From: an uncultured Clostridia bacterium
Lineage (GTDB): Bacteria > Bacillota > Clostridia > Christensenellales > UBA1242
NCBI GenBank assembly: GCA_947591785.1
Contig: CANQDK010000002.1
Coordinates: 1-64,000 of the forward strand
Direction of reading: 5' to 3'
DNA: 64,000 nucleotides
A program made the position numbers and the translations under genes. Positions 19,728 to 27,361 of the stretch are shown one piece after another (position 1 is the first letter of the stretch; the number at the start of each line of letters is the position of its first letter). The notes below the pieces were generated by a model that worked only from the letters and a program-made list of their open reading frames with translations, did not search any database and was not told the DNA's origin.

Positions 19728-19860
19728 ATGATTTGTCAGTTTAATGTCATAACGGACAATATTAAATGAAAATCTTGCAATTTTCAAAAAATATCAATTA
19801 AATAAGTTTGTTATTAGTCAACTTTGACTTTTTTCTCTTTTTCATTCTTTAAAATAAGAA

Positions 19861-20397
19861 TTATTGTTGCACCTTGTGAATTTGCTCAAATGAAAGTTCA
19901 ACATTATTTTCTCTGCCAAACATTTCAACAGTCACAGTCACAATTCCAGCTTCTGCATTGACAGCAACAACAGTTCCAATCATCTTGTCCAAAGGCCCTT
20001 CAATGATTTCAACCTTATCGCCAACAGCAATGTCAGTTTCAACCTTAATCTTTTCAAGTCGCATTTTCATCACTTCTTCATCTGTAAGAGCAAGTGGACG
20101 CCCTTTTGGGCCAACAAATCCTGTTATGCCACGTGTGTTTGTGATATTGTGCCACAAATCATCACCATATATCATTTTTACTAAAAGATAGCAAGGCATA
20201 CTTTTTCTTGTGACAAGTTTTTTCTTTCCATTTTTTTCTTCAATAACATCTTCTTCTGGAATAATAATATCAAAGATTCTGTCTTGCAAGTTAAACTTTT
20301 TCACAACAGTTTCCAAATTTTCTTTTGCAACGTTTTCATAGCCAGAAAAAGTGTGAAGAACATACCATTTTGGTTCGCTTGAATAGATGTATTCCAT
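19861..20397 (-). CDS. nusG: Transcription termination/antitermination protein NusG
   Basis: The 178-aa product has the NGN domain (starting EPKWYVLHTFSGYE, with the FVGPKGRPLALTDEE segment) and a C-terminal KOW domain (VGDKVEIIEGPLDKMIGTV). NusG travels with RNA polymerase, where it affects pausing and couples transcription to translation. It also acts in rRNA antitermination through boxA-type leaders such as the one before the 23S gene here. ATG follows AAGGAG. It lies 38 bases downstream of secE, in the usual order. Confidence 0.98.
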   Translation of the reverse strand: MEYIYSSEPKWYVLHTFSGYENVAKENLETVVKKFNLQDRIFDIIIPEEDVIEEKNGKKKLVTRKSMPCYLLVKMIYGDDLWHNITNTRGITGFVGPKGRPLALTDEEVMKMRLEKIKVETDIAVGDKVEIIEGPLDKMIGTVVAVNAEAGIVTVTVEMFGRENNVELSFEQIHKVQQ

Positions 20398-20435
20398 AAA
20401 TAAAACTCCTTAAATTCCTTTTGCTGATTTTATAA

Positions 20436-20807
20436 TCAAACAATCAAAAGTCCTACCAAATAAGCAAGAAGGGTGTTTACCCCGAACAAGAAAAGTCCAA
20501 AAATGATAACAAAAGCAATAACAATGCCTGTTTTTTTGACAACTTCACCAAAAGTTGGCCAAGTCACTTTTTTAAGTTCAGACATGGTTTCTTTAGTCTT
20601 TTTCACAAGACCGCCTTTATTTTCTTTTTTGTTTTTCTTGTCTTTTTTGTCTTTTTTCTTATCGCTAACCTTTTTGTCTTTAGTATCTTTTTTAGAATCC
20701 TTTTGCTTTGAATCAGTGTCTTTAACAATTCCTTGAGAAATTTGATCTTTTGTCAAATCTTCTTTTTCATTGAGATTAGCATTAAGTTTTTTTTGTTTCT
20801 TAGACAT
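20436..20807 (-). CDS. secE: Protein translocase subunit SecE with a long Lys-rich N-terminus
   Basis: SecE clamps SecY in the Sec translocon. The conserved core is at the C-terminal end (ETMSELKKVTWPTFGEVVKKT, followed by one transmembrane helix at about 92-120). At 123 aa it is roughly twice the usual length for a single-helix SecE. The extra 65 residues are a highly charged, probably disordered Lys/Asp-rich tail (for example KKDTKDKKVSDKKKDKKDKK) facing the cytosol. ATG follows AAAGGGG. The position between rpmG and nusG confirms the identity. Confidence 0.96.
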   Translation of the reverse strand: MSKKQKKLNANLNEKEDLTKDQISQGIVKDTDSKQKDSKKDTKDKKVSDKKKDKKDKKNKKENKGGLVKKTKETMSELKKVTWPTFGEVVKKTGIVIAFVIIFGLFLFGVNTLLAYLVGLLIV

Positions 20808-20827
20808 ACAAAAACCCCTTTCAAAAC

Positions 20828-20989
20828 TTATTTTGTTTCTTTATGTTTTGTGCGTTTATTACATCTTGGGCAGAATTTATAGATTTCAATTCTTTCAGCA
20901 TTGGCAGAAGTGTTTTTCTCAGTTGAATAATTTCTTTCGTGACATTCTGTGCATTCCAAAGTGATAATTTTACGTTTTGGTGCTGCCAT
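20828..20989 (-). CDS. rpmG: 50S ribosomal protein L33 (zinc-binding form)
   Basis: The 53-aa product contains CTEC and CPRC pairs, so it is the C+ form that holds one zinc ion. Blocks [18 protein letters not shown] and [11 protein letters not shown] are typical of L33. The start is ATG 20989, behind TTAGGAGAAAAATT; a longer frame upstream has no ribosome binding site and runs over the promoter. It is the first gene of the rpmG-secE-nusG-rplK-rplA cluster. Confidence 0.97.
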   Translation of the reverse strand: MAAPKRKIITLECTECHERNYSTEKNTSANAERIEIYKFCPRCNKRTKHKETK

Positions 20990-21003
20990 AATTTTTCTCC
21001 TAA

Positions 21004-21034
21004 CAAAAAAACTAACACCCGCAAGCGGTAGTGT
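21004..21034 (-). promoter_or_regulatory. Hairpin plus T run at the 5' end of the rpmG transcript
   Basis: On the minus strand ACAC-TA-CCGC pairs with GCGG-GTGT, then TAG and seven Ts follow. It looks like a small intrinsic terminator, but the predicted transcription start is at its first base. It could be an early attenuator, or a 5' stem that protects the mRNA of this ribosomal operon. The rpmG ribosome binding site follows directly. Confidence 0.5.
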
Positions 21035-21041
21035 CACAAAT

Positions 21042-21071
21042 AATATAGCACACAAACAAAAGGTAAGTCAA
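21042..21071 (-). promoter_or_regulatory. Promoter of the rpmG-secE-nusG-rplK-rplA cluster
   Basis: -35 TTGACT (21066-21071), an 18-base spacer and -10 TATATT (21042-21047), reading on the minus strand. Transcription is predicted near 21035, about 45 bases before the rpmG start codon. Confidence 0.7.
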
Positions 21072-21221
21072 GAGTTTTCACAAAAAATTTTAATTTGTCT
21101 TAAATAAGAGCATAAAAGCAATAATTAACCTTAAACAATCACAACTTTTTTTGAAAACTTTAAATCTCGCGTGTTAAAATAAAAAAAAGCGAAGAGGAAA
21201 ATCTTCGCAAATTTCAGTATT

Positions 21222-21500
21222 TTATTCTTCCGCTTCTACAACAGCATCAATATACATAACAGTTTCGTTTTTCTTGCATTTTGGTATCAGTTCTTCCAAT
21301 TTGCTTGGACGATTGAAATCCGTTTCATATTTAAGAGCATAAGAAAAATAAACTCTCAACAAATCCTTCGCATAAAGATATGCACGCGAAAGGTTTTTGC
21401 CGTCTGTATAAATGTTCAAATCTGGAAAAATCACTTGATAAGAGCCGTTCTCTTCATCTTTGACAAAAATTGCTGGATACAAAAATTGATATTCTTTCAT
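21222..21500 (-). CDS. HicB-like antitoxin-fold protein, orphan
   Basis: The 92-aa product resembles the N-terminal HicB fold: FLYPAIFVKDEENGSYQVIFPDL, then a glycine/alanine-rich helix (NLSRAYLYAKDLL). HicB normally neutralises the HicA mRNA-cleaving toxin, but no hicA-like gene lies beside it and the DNA-binding C-terminal domain common in true antitoxins is missing. An unrelated role for this partly degraded RNase H-like fold is equally possible. I chose ATG 21500 because TGGAG lies five bases before it; GTG 21506 is an alternative. Confidence 0.7.
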   Translation of the reverse strand: MKEYQFLYPAIFVKDEENGSYQVIFPDLNIYTDGKNLSRAYLYAKDLLRVYFSYALKYETDFNRPSKLEELIPKCKKNETVMYIDAVVEAEE

Positions 21501-21636
21501 AGACACTCCACATCACATATTCAACACTATTTTATCACAAAGAAAAGAAAATACAAAATAATTTTAAAAAAAATATCGATTTTTCTCGATATTTTTCAAT
21601 TTTTTACCATCAAAAAACTTTTTAAATGGTTTAAAC

Positions 21637-21816
21637 TTATTTTCCTAAAATTCTTGAACTCCAAATTTCTTTTTCCTCGTGAGTCAAAGGTGTTTTAACT
21701 TTTTGAATATCTTCAATGTTTGCTTCTTTAACTGGGAAGCTTTTTCCAGTAATATTTTCATCTGCTGTAAAAATTGTAACTCGATTTCTATAAATCTCAC
21801 CAATTGTAACTTTCAT
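21637..21816 (-). CDS. Small protein of 59 aa, unknown function
   Basis: A short frame from ATG 21816 encodes 59 residues starting MKVTIGEIYRNRVTIF and ending WSSRILGK. Support is strong for its size: GGAGG seven bases before ATG, and a near-consensus promoter 40 bases further up. The composition is that of a soluble protein, with no membrane helix and no cysteine. I do not recognise the family. It is monocistronic and lies between the HicB-like gene and argS. Confidence 0.7.
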   Translation of the reverse strand: MKVTIGEIYRNRVTIFTADENITGKSFPVKEANIEDIQKVKTPLTHEEKEIWSSRILGK

Positions 21817-21855
21817 AATAACACCTCCGTGTGTTTAGTTGTTTTAACTGTCCAT

Positions 21856-21884
21856 ATCATAACACAATTTTTTAAATTTGTAAA
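21856..21884 (-). promoter_or_regulatory. Promoter of the 59-aa gene
   Basis: -35 TTTACA (21879-21884), 17-base spacer, -10 TATGAT (21856-21861) on the minus strand, 40 bases upstream of the start codon at 21816. Confidence 0.65.
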
Positions 21885-21994
21885 GACCTTTTTAAAAATT
21901 TTTTATTTTTTTCAAATATTTTTTCGCTCAATATTATAAGCCATCTAGCACCTTATTAATATATATAAATAAGTATCCTAAACAACTTACTCAT

Positions 21995-22038
21995 TGATTG
22001 GTTGGTTTTATCAACTTGATTGATTAGTTTCATCAACT
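21995..22038. repeat. Imperfect 22-base tandem duplication
   Basis: Two adjacent 22-base units match at 19 positions. Each begins TGATTG and ends ATCAACT, so each is also a weak inverted repeat. They sit in the gap of about 200 bases between argS and the promoter of the 59-aa gene, followed by a palindromic AACCGGTT. I see no gene here and no clear argS terminator. Confidence 0.6.
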
Positions 22039-22144
22039 GTAACCGGTTCTGCGTGACTGTCAGCTTTGGACTATTGATTGAGATTTAAAAATGATTGAGA
22101 TATTTTAAAAAAAGCATTAGCATACAAGTAGTCAGGATTTCTCT

Positions 22145-23989
22145 TTACATTTTTTCAACACTGTCAATACCAAGTGTCCACAGTGCCTTTTCAAGACAAC
22201 TTTTAACCAACATACAAATTGCAAGCATTTCTTTTCTTCTCTTCTCGTCTTTCTCTGACAATATTTTGTAATTATTATAGAAAGTTGAAAATGCACTTGC
22301 CAGTTCAAATGTGGCAAGACAAAGACTATTGAGAGAATAGGAATCATACGAGATTTGATAAGCAGAATTGAGTTTTAAAATTGCAAGAGCAATATTCTTT
22401 TCTTCATTTGTCTTAATATCAACCATAAAATCCTTAGATCTTGTTGTTTCACAGCCTGCTTTAAGCAAAATAGAGTTGATTCGTGCAATAGTATATTGAA
22501 TATAAGGGCCTGTTTTTCCATCAAATGACAGGAATTTTTCAATATCAAAAACATAATCCTTTTCAATAGTGTTTGATAAATCACCAAATTTCATTGCACC
22601 GACACCGATTTTTCGTGCAAGTTCTTCATCTCCCTTTATCCCATTTGCTGCAAGTTTTTCGCTTGCTTTGTCGATAAGAAGTCCAACAACATCTTTAAGA
22701 CGAACAACTTCACCTGAACGAGTCTTAAATGGTTTTCCATCTTTTCCATTCATTGTTCCAAAACTGATATGAATCAATTTCTGTTTTTCTGGAGAAATTC
22801 CTGCAAGCTTACAGCACCTAAAAACTTGCTCAAAATGAGTTTCTTGTCTTTTATCCGTCACATAGACAATTTCATCGGGAACATCTTTTTCATTTCTCAT
22901 AACAACAGTTGCAATATCTGTTGTCGCATAAAGATCACCTCCATTATATTTTTTTATTATTGCTGGTGGCATTGGGTTTTTGTAACGCTGTGGCTCATCT
23001 TCACTTTTCTTTGCGATTGGAATATGCTCTCCCTCTCTCGCAACATCAACAACAAGAGCCCCCTCACTTTCGCGTGCAAGTTTCTTTTCAACAAAAATAT
23101 TTATTGTGTCATCAATATATGATTGTGCATCACTTTCACCAAAAGTATAATCAAACTCACAATTCAAAAGTTTGTAATTTTTTAAAATCTCCAAAACTGA
23201 AAGTTGACGAATTTTTTGATAAATTGTGTAATAAGGTTCAACTTTTCTTTGAATTAACAATGTGACTTCATCAGCAAGTTTCTTAAAATTTTCATCAATA
23301 TCTTTTTTCTTTGAAGCCTTTGGATATTCATCATTTAAAACATCTAAAGTAACATTTTTAAGTGAAATTTTTGAAAAATCGATGTTTTTTTCACAATTTT
23401 TTGCATTTTTTTCACATTTTTTTTGCGTTTTTTCATTTTTTTCAAAAAATTCATTCAAAAAACCATCTTCTTTAAGTTGCAAAACTGTCAGCCCCATTTG
23501 GAGTCCATAATCACCCAAATGCATATCAGAAAGCACCCTATCACCTCTGACAAGATGCACTCTCTTTAAAGCTTCTCCAACAATTGGAGAACGCAAATGG
23601 CCAACGTGAAGTTCTTTTGCAACATTTGCACCGCCATAATCAAAGAAAACCAACCTCGGATTTTTAACTTGCTCTATACCCAAGTTTTTATCATTTGAAA
23701 TTTCATTGCAATAATCGGAGAGTTTTTTATTTGTAACTTTCACATTTATAAAACCTGGTTTTACTGCCAAAAATTCAAAATTTTCATTTTTTTTGATGTT
23801 TTTTACAATTTTTTCAGCCAAATTTAATGGATTTTCATTTAAACGCTTTGCACACATCATTGCGAAATTACATTGATATTCACAAAGTTCTGGCCTGTTT
23901 GAGAATGCAACAGAAAGTCCATCTGTATCAATTTTCAAACTTTTCACCGCTTCTGAAATAAGTTTTGAAATTTCCTCTTTTATGTTCAT
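22145..23989 (-). CDS. argS: Arginine-tRNA ligase
   Basis: The 614-aa product charges tRNA-Arg with arginine. The class I HIGH motif is HVGH (128-131) in the block ANVAKELHVGHLRSPIVGE. The N-terminal tRNA-binding domain and the C-terminal DALR anticodon-binding domain are present, and as in most ArgRS there is no canonical KMSKS. An insert of about 30 residues at 181-212, rich in Lys, Asn and Cys, interrupts the catalytic core; it looks like low-complexity expansion of A-rich DNA. ATG follows TTGGAGATGATTT. The gene appears monocistronic, since recR upstream ends in terminators. Confidence 0.97.
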   Translation of the reverse strand: MNIKEEISKLISEAVKSLKIDTDGLSVAFSNRPELCEYQCNFAMMCAKRLNENPLNLAEKIVKNIKKNENFEFLAVKPGFINVKVTNKKLSDYCNEISNDKNLGIEQVKNPRLVFFDYGGANVAKELHVGHLRSPIVGEALKRVHLVRGDRVLSDMHLGDYGLQMGLTVLQLKEDGFLNEFFEKNEKTQKKCEKNAKNCEKNIDFSKISLKNVTLDVLNDEYPKASKKKDIDENFKKLADEVTLLIQRKVEPYYTIYQKIRQLSVLEILKNYKLLNCEFDYTFGESDAQSYIDDTINIFVEKKLARESEGALVVDVAREGEHIPIAKKSEDEPQRYKNPMPPAIIKKYNGGDLYATTDIATVVMRNEKDVPDEIVYVTDKRQETHFEQVFRCCKLAGISPEKQKLIHISFGTMNGKDGKPFKTRSGEVVRLKDVVGLLIDKASEKLAANGIKGDEELARKIGVGAMKFGDLSNTIEKDYVFDIEKFLSFDGKTGPYIQYTIARINSILLKAGCETTRSKDFMVDIKTNEEKNIALAILKLNSAYQISYDSYSLNSLCLATFELASAFSTFYNNYKILSEKDEKRRKEMLAICMLVKSCLEKALWTLGIDSVEKM

Positions 23990-24043
23990 AAATCATCTCC
24001 AAGTATTTCTTTTTTATAAACTGAGTTTATCATAAAAAAAAAT

Positions 24044-24068
24044 AAAAAGCAAATTTTTCGTGCTTTTT
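24044..24068 (-). terminator. Second terminator after recR
   Basis: AAAAAGC pairs with GCTTTTT on the minus strand across an 11-base loop, followed by ATTTTTTTTT. It backs up the hairpin overlapping the recR stop codon and separates the dnaX-ybaB-recR group from argS. Confidence 0.6.
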
Positions 24069-24084
24069 GATTAATAAAATAAAA

Positions 24085-24100
24085 ACGCACAATAGTGCGT
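24085..24100 (-). terminator. Terminator overlapping the recR stop codon
   Basis: ACGCAC and GTGCGT form a six-pair stem with a four-base loop followed by TTTTATTTT on the minus strand. The recR stop codon begins within its first arm. Confidence 0.7.
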
Positions 24101-24693
24101 TAAATTTCTTGTCGGCTTTTCAACGCCTTCTCCAATGTTACTTCATCAGCAAATTCAATGTCGCTGCCAATTGAAATCCCTTGTGCAAGTCTTGTCACCT
24201 TGACGCCCAACGGCTTCAACAATTTTGCAATATACATTGCTGTTGCTTCTCCCTCAACATCTGGATTAGTCGCCATAATAACTTCTTTAACATTGTTTTT
24301 TTGAACACGAGAAAGCAATTCTTTTATTTTTATATCATTTGGCCCTTTGTTTTCAAGCGGATTTATACAACCAAATAAAACATGATAGACACCATCATAA
24401 CTCTTCACTTTTTCCATTGAAACAATATCTTTTGGTTCTTGAACAACACAAATAAGTTGATTATTCCTTTTTTCACAAATCTTACACAAGTCGTTTGTGC
24501 TGTAATTTCCACATTCTCGACACAATTTAACCTTGTTTTTCACTTCTAAGATTGCATTTGCAAAATTTTCAGCTTTCTCCTTGCTGTTTTCAATAATGAA
24601 AAAGGCATAGCGTTGTGCTGTTTTATAGCCCACCCCAGGAAGTGCTTTAAAATATTCTATCAACTTTTCAATTGGTTCTTCAAAATCATTCAT
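24100..24693 (-). CDS. recR: Recombination mediator protein RecR
   Basis: The 197-aa product has the RecR layout: an N-terminal helix-hairpin-helix (ALPGVGYKTAQRYAF), a four-cysteine zinc finger (CRECGNYSTNDLCKIC), a Toprim domain (LICVVQEPKDIVSMEK and ATNPDVEGEATAMY) and the C-terminal Walker-B-like region. RecR works with RecO and RecF to load RecA on gapped DNA. It starts three bases after the ybaB stop and is the third gene of dnaX-ybaB-recR, an arrangement conserved in Firmicutes. Confidence 0.98.
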   Translation of the reverse strand: MNDFEEPIEKLIEYFKALPGVGYKTAQRYAFFIIENSKEKAENFANAILEVKNKVKLCRECGNYSTNDLCKICEKRNNQLICVVQEPKDIVSMEKVKSYDGVYHVLFGCINPLENKGPNDIKIKELLSRVQKNNVKEVIMATNPDVEGEATAMYIAKLLKPLGVKVTRLAQGISIGSDIEFADEVTLEKALKSRQEI

Positions 24694-24696
24694 CTA

Positions 24697-25014
24697 TCAT
24701 ATTCCCAAATTTGGAAGTCTTCTTTGTTCATCTTCTGCAATTTTTTTCATACAATCATTGAAAGCACTGACAACCAAATCTTCCAACATTTCAACGTCAT
24801 CAGGGTCAACAACTTCTTTTTTTATGTGGACAGCTTTAACTGTCTTATTTCCAAGGCAAGTCACTTCCACCATTCCACCGCCAACTGTTGATTTATATTC
24901 TGTTGCGTCAATTTCTTCTCGAATTCTCTTCATATCCTCTTGCATCTTTTGTGCTTGACGCATAAGAGCTTGCATATTTTGTCCACCAAAGCCACCGCCA
25001 AATCCGTATCCCAT
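24697..25014 (-). CDS. YbaB/EbfC family nucleoid-associated protein
   Basis: The 105-aa product begins with a Gly-rich stretch (MGYGFGGGFGGQNMQALMRQ). The family helix (AQKMQEDMKRIREEI) and the GGGMVEVTCLGNKTVKAVHI strand region follow. YbaB-type proteins are dimeric DNA-binding proteins of unclear role in recombination and chromosome structure. ATG follows AAAGGAGAATAAAA. It lies between dnaX and recR, the standard place. Confidence 0.95.
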   Translation of the reverse strand: MGYGFGGGFGGQNMQALMRQAQKMQEDMKRIREEIDATEYKSTVGGGMVEVTCLGNKTVKAVHIKKEVVDPDDVEMLEDLVVSAFNDCMKKIAEDEQRRLPNLGI

Positions 25015-25063
25015 TTTTATTCTCCTTTTTATATGTTTTAGTTTTTATTATTAATCTTGAATC

Positions 25064-26496
25064 TTATTCAATCTCGACTGTTGTAAAGAAATTTTTAATT
25101 TTTTTTATGTCTTTTTCAATTTTCTGCTCTGCACTTTCAAATTTAACAACCTTAAAAGTAAGGTCAAGTCCTTGCCATCTAAGTGCAGACTCAATATCCC
25201 TTTTCCCATTTTCCAAAACATCAACCAAAAAAGCATCGCTTGTTCTTATAATAAGTTCACCGCCCTCAATTTGAGCATTTGTAATGTCACCGCAAGCAAC
25301 ATGCAATGCAACCTTGTGATGTTCTTTCAAATACAAAACAACCTTTCCCCAAACATTATTTGCTGACAATTTCGACTTGTCAACCTCAATTTTCAGTTTT
25401 TTTTTGCATCAAAACCAAGAATGGCATTCAAACAAGTTGTTTCAAGAAGCAATCTTACTGAAAGTGTGTAGCGAAGTTCACTTTCCGCACTTGAAAAGAC
25501 TTGCATATATCTAATCAAATCTTTCTCATTAAATTTCTCTGCTTGTGACGAAAATTTTTCAAAAACATCATCTGTTAAATTTAAGATTTCATTTGCGTTT
25601 TTGCAACTTTTACAAACAAGCAAATCTCTTGCATGACGCGAAAGGTCTTTTGCAAAAACAGCCAGATTTTTTCCTTCCTTTTCTATCTTATCAATATAGG
25701 ACAAAACCTCACCAAGTTCTTTATCATATATTTTATCAAAAAATTCAAGCGTCAAATTTATGTCAGTTGTGCCTAAAACCTGCAATGTTTTTTCTTTTGT
25801 GATTTGCCCTTGCGAATATGCCGAAATACTGTCTGCGATTGAAAGAGTGTCACGCACACTTCCCTCACCAGCATTTGCAATGATTTTTAAACTGTCTGCA
25901 TCATAGGTTATGTTTTCTTTATCAAAAACCTTTGCAAGATGTTTTGAGAGTTCGTCAACACTGACAAGTCTAAAATCAAACCTAACACATCTTGAAAGTA
26001 TTGTTTGTGGAAGTTTATGAACTTCAGTCGTTGCGAGAATGAATATAATATATGGTGGTGGTTCTTCCAAAGTTTTCAAAAGAGCATTAAAAGCACTGTC
26101 AGAAAGCATATGCACTTCATCAACAATATACACTTTATACTTTGCACCAACAGGCATAAATTTCACTTTTTCACGAATTTGTCTAATGTCATCAACTTTG
26201 TTATTACTTGCTGCATCAATTTCAATAATGTTTATATCATTTTCTTGTTCAAGTCTTTTACAATTTTCACACTCTCCACACGCAGAACCATTAACTGGCG
26301 ACAGGCAATTCACCGCCCTTGCAAATATTTTCGCAACACTTGTTTTTCCAGTCCCTCTTGTTCCTGTAAAAAGATAGGCATGCCCAACTTGGTCGTTCAT
26401 AATTTGATTTTGCAAAGTCTTAGTGATATGGTCTTGCCCAATCACTTCATCAAATGTTTTTGGTCTATATTTCCTATACAATGCAATATGATTCAT
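25064..26496 (-). CDS. dnaX: DNA polymerase III subunits gamma/tau; full length needs a frameshift
   Basis: This is the clamp-loader ATPase. The zero frame from ATG 26496 gives 367 residues ending at TGA 25393-25395. It carries Walker A GTRGTGKT (45-52), a four-cysteine zinc site (C64, C73, C76, C79), Walker B VYIVDEVH and the SRC motif. Immediately before that stop the mRNA has nine As. Slipping back one base there (or one extra A in the transcript) opens a frame that runs to 25064 and adds about 110 residues, giving 477 in total. The extension (LSANNVWGKVVLYLKEHHK) looks like a tau-type C-terminal domain. Its only possible independent start is a TTG with no ribosome binding site. Frameshifting at dnaX is known in other bacteria; a homopolymer sequencing error is the main alternative. 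Confidence 0.85.
25362..25405 (-). promoter_or_regulatory. dnaX slippery A9 run and downstream stem-loop
   Basis: Nine As (Ts at 25397-25405 on the plus strand) precede the zero-frame TGA. Twelve bases further on, GTTGACAA (25384-25377) pairs with TTGTCAGC (25369-25362) around a seven-base loop, one pair being G-U. A run of this kind suits ribosomal -1 slippage or transcriptional slippage. The stem is a little further downstream than in typical stimulators. Confidence 0.55.
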
Positions 26497-26560
26497 TCTT
26501 GTCCCTTTAACTTTTCACATAAGTAAAAAGATTTTTTCTGCATGAAATTAAATGTAAATA

Positions 26561-27325
26561 TTAATAGTTCTCTCTTGCAATAACTGAAAAGGCATCGACA
26601 TCTAAACTTGTGGCACCAATAAGAACACCATCGATGCTTTCGTTTGAAAGAATCTTTTTATAATTGTTCAATCCAACACTTCCGCCATAAACAACAGTGA
26701 TTTTTTTAGATGCTTTCGTAGAAAATTGGATTTCAATTTCTTTCCTTATAACTTCAACCATCTTTGAAATATCTTTGTTTGTTATGCCCTTATTTGCACT
26801 TGACTTGTTTGTGCTTATTGCCCAAACAGGTTCGTATGCAATGATAACGCTTTCAAGTTCGTTTTCATAAATCCCTTTCAAATCATCGTCAATTTGCTTT
26901 CGTATGAAATTTTGAGTTTGTTTACTTTCTCTCGTTTGCAAACTTTCGCCAACACACAAAATAACTTTCAACCCATTGGCAAGTGCTGTTTTTATTTTCT
27001 TGTTGATTGTCTTGTCTGTTTCCTTAAATTTGTTTCTGACATCACTATGTCCAACGATAACATACTCTGCACCAAGGTCTTTTACCATTTTTGCACTCAC
27101 TTCTCCAGTAAAAGAACCACTCTCTTCCGCAGACATATTTTGAGCACCATAAGCAACTTTGCTTGAACTTAAAAATTCTTGTGCAACTCCCAAATGCGTG
27201 TATGGTGGGCAAACTATAATGCTGTTTTTTGAACCTTTCGCCTTGGTTGCGATTGTCATAGCATAATTTTTGAACTCGCTTGGAGTTGTGTTCATTTTGA
27301 GATTTGCAATAATAAGTTTTTTCAT
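26561..27325 (-). CDS. tpiA: Triose-phosphate isomerase
   Basis: The 254-aa product is a complete TIM barrel that interconverts dihydroxyacetone phosphate and glyceraldehyde 3-phosphate. Catalytic residues are visible: Lys in IANLKMN near the N-terminus, His in YVIVGHSD and Glu in IIAYEPVWAIS, with the phosphate-binding YGGSV near the end. The usual AIGTG after the catalytic Glu is AISTN here. ATG follows AAAGGAGAGCATT. It lies 36 bases downstream of pgk and is surely co-transcribed with it. Confidence 0.98.
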   Translation of the reverse strand: MKKLIIANLKMNTTPSEFKNYAMTIATKAKGSKNSIIVCPPYTHLGVAQEFLSSSKVAYGAQNMSAEESGSFTGEVSAKMVKDLGAEYVIVGHSDVRNKFKETDKTINKKIKTALANGLKVILCVGESLQTRESKQTQNFIRKQIDDDLKGIYENELESVIIAYEPVWAISTNKSSANKGITNKDISKMVEVIRKEIEIQFSTKASKKITVVYGGSVGLNNYKKILSNESIDGVLIGATSLDVDAFSVIARENY

Positions 27326-27361
27326 AATGCTCTCCTTTAATTGTTATTATATTTTTATATT

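Noticed and set aside
21995..22038. Start of a CRISPR array
   Set aside because: Only two adjacent 22-base units without spacers; no further repeats and no cas genes.
25064..25369. A separate 101-aa gene downstream of dnaX
   Set aside because: Its only start is a TTG without ribosome binding site, and the frame joins dnaX seamlessly at the A9 run, so it is treated as the frameshifted C-terminal part of dnaX.
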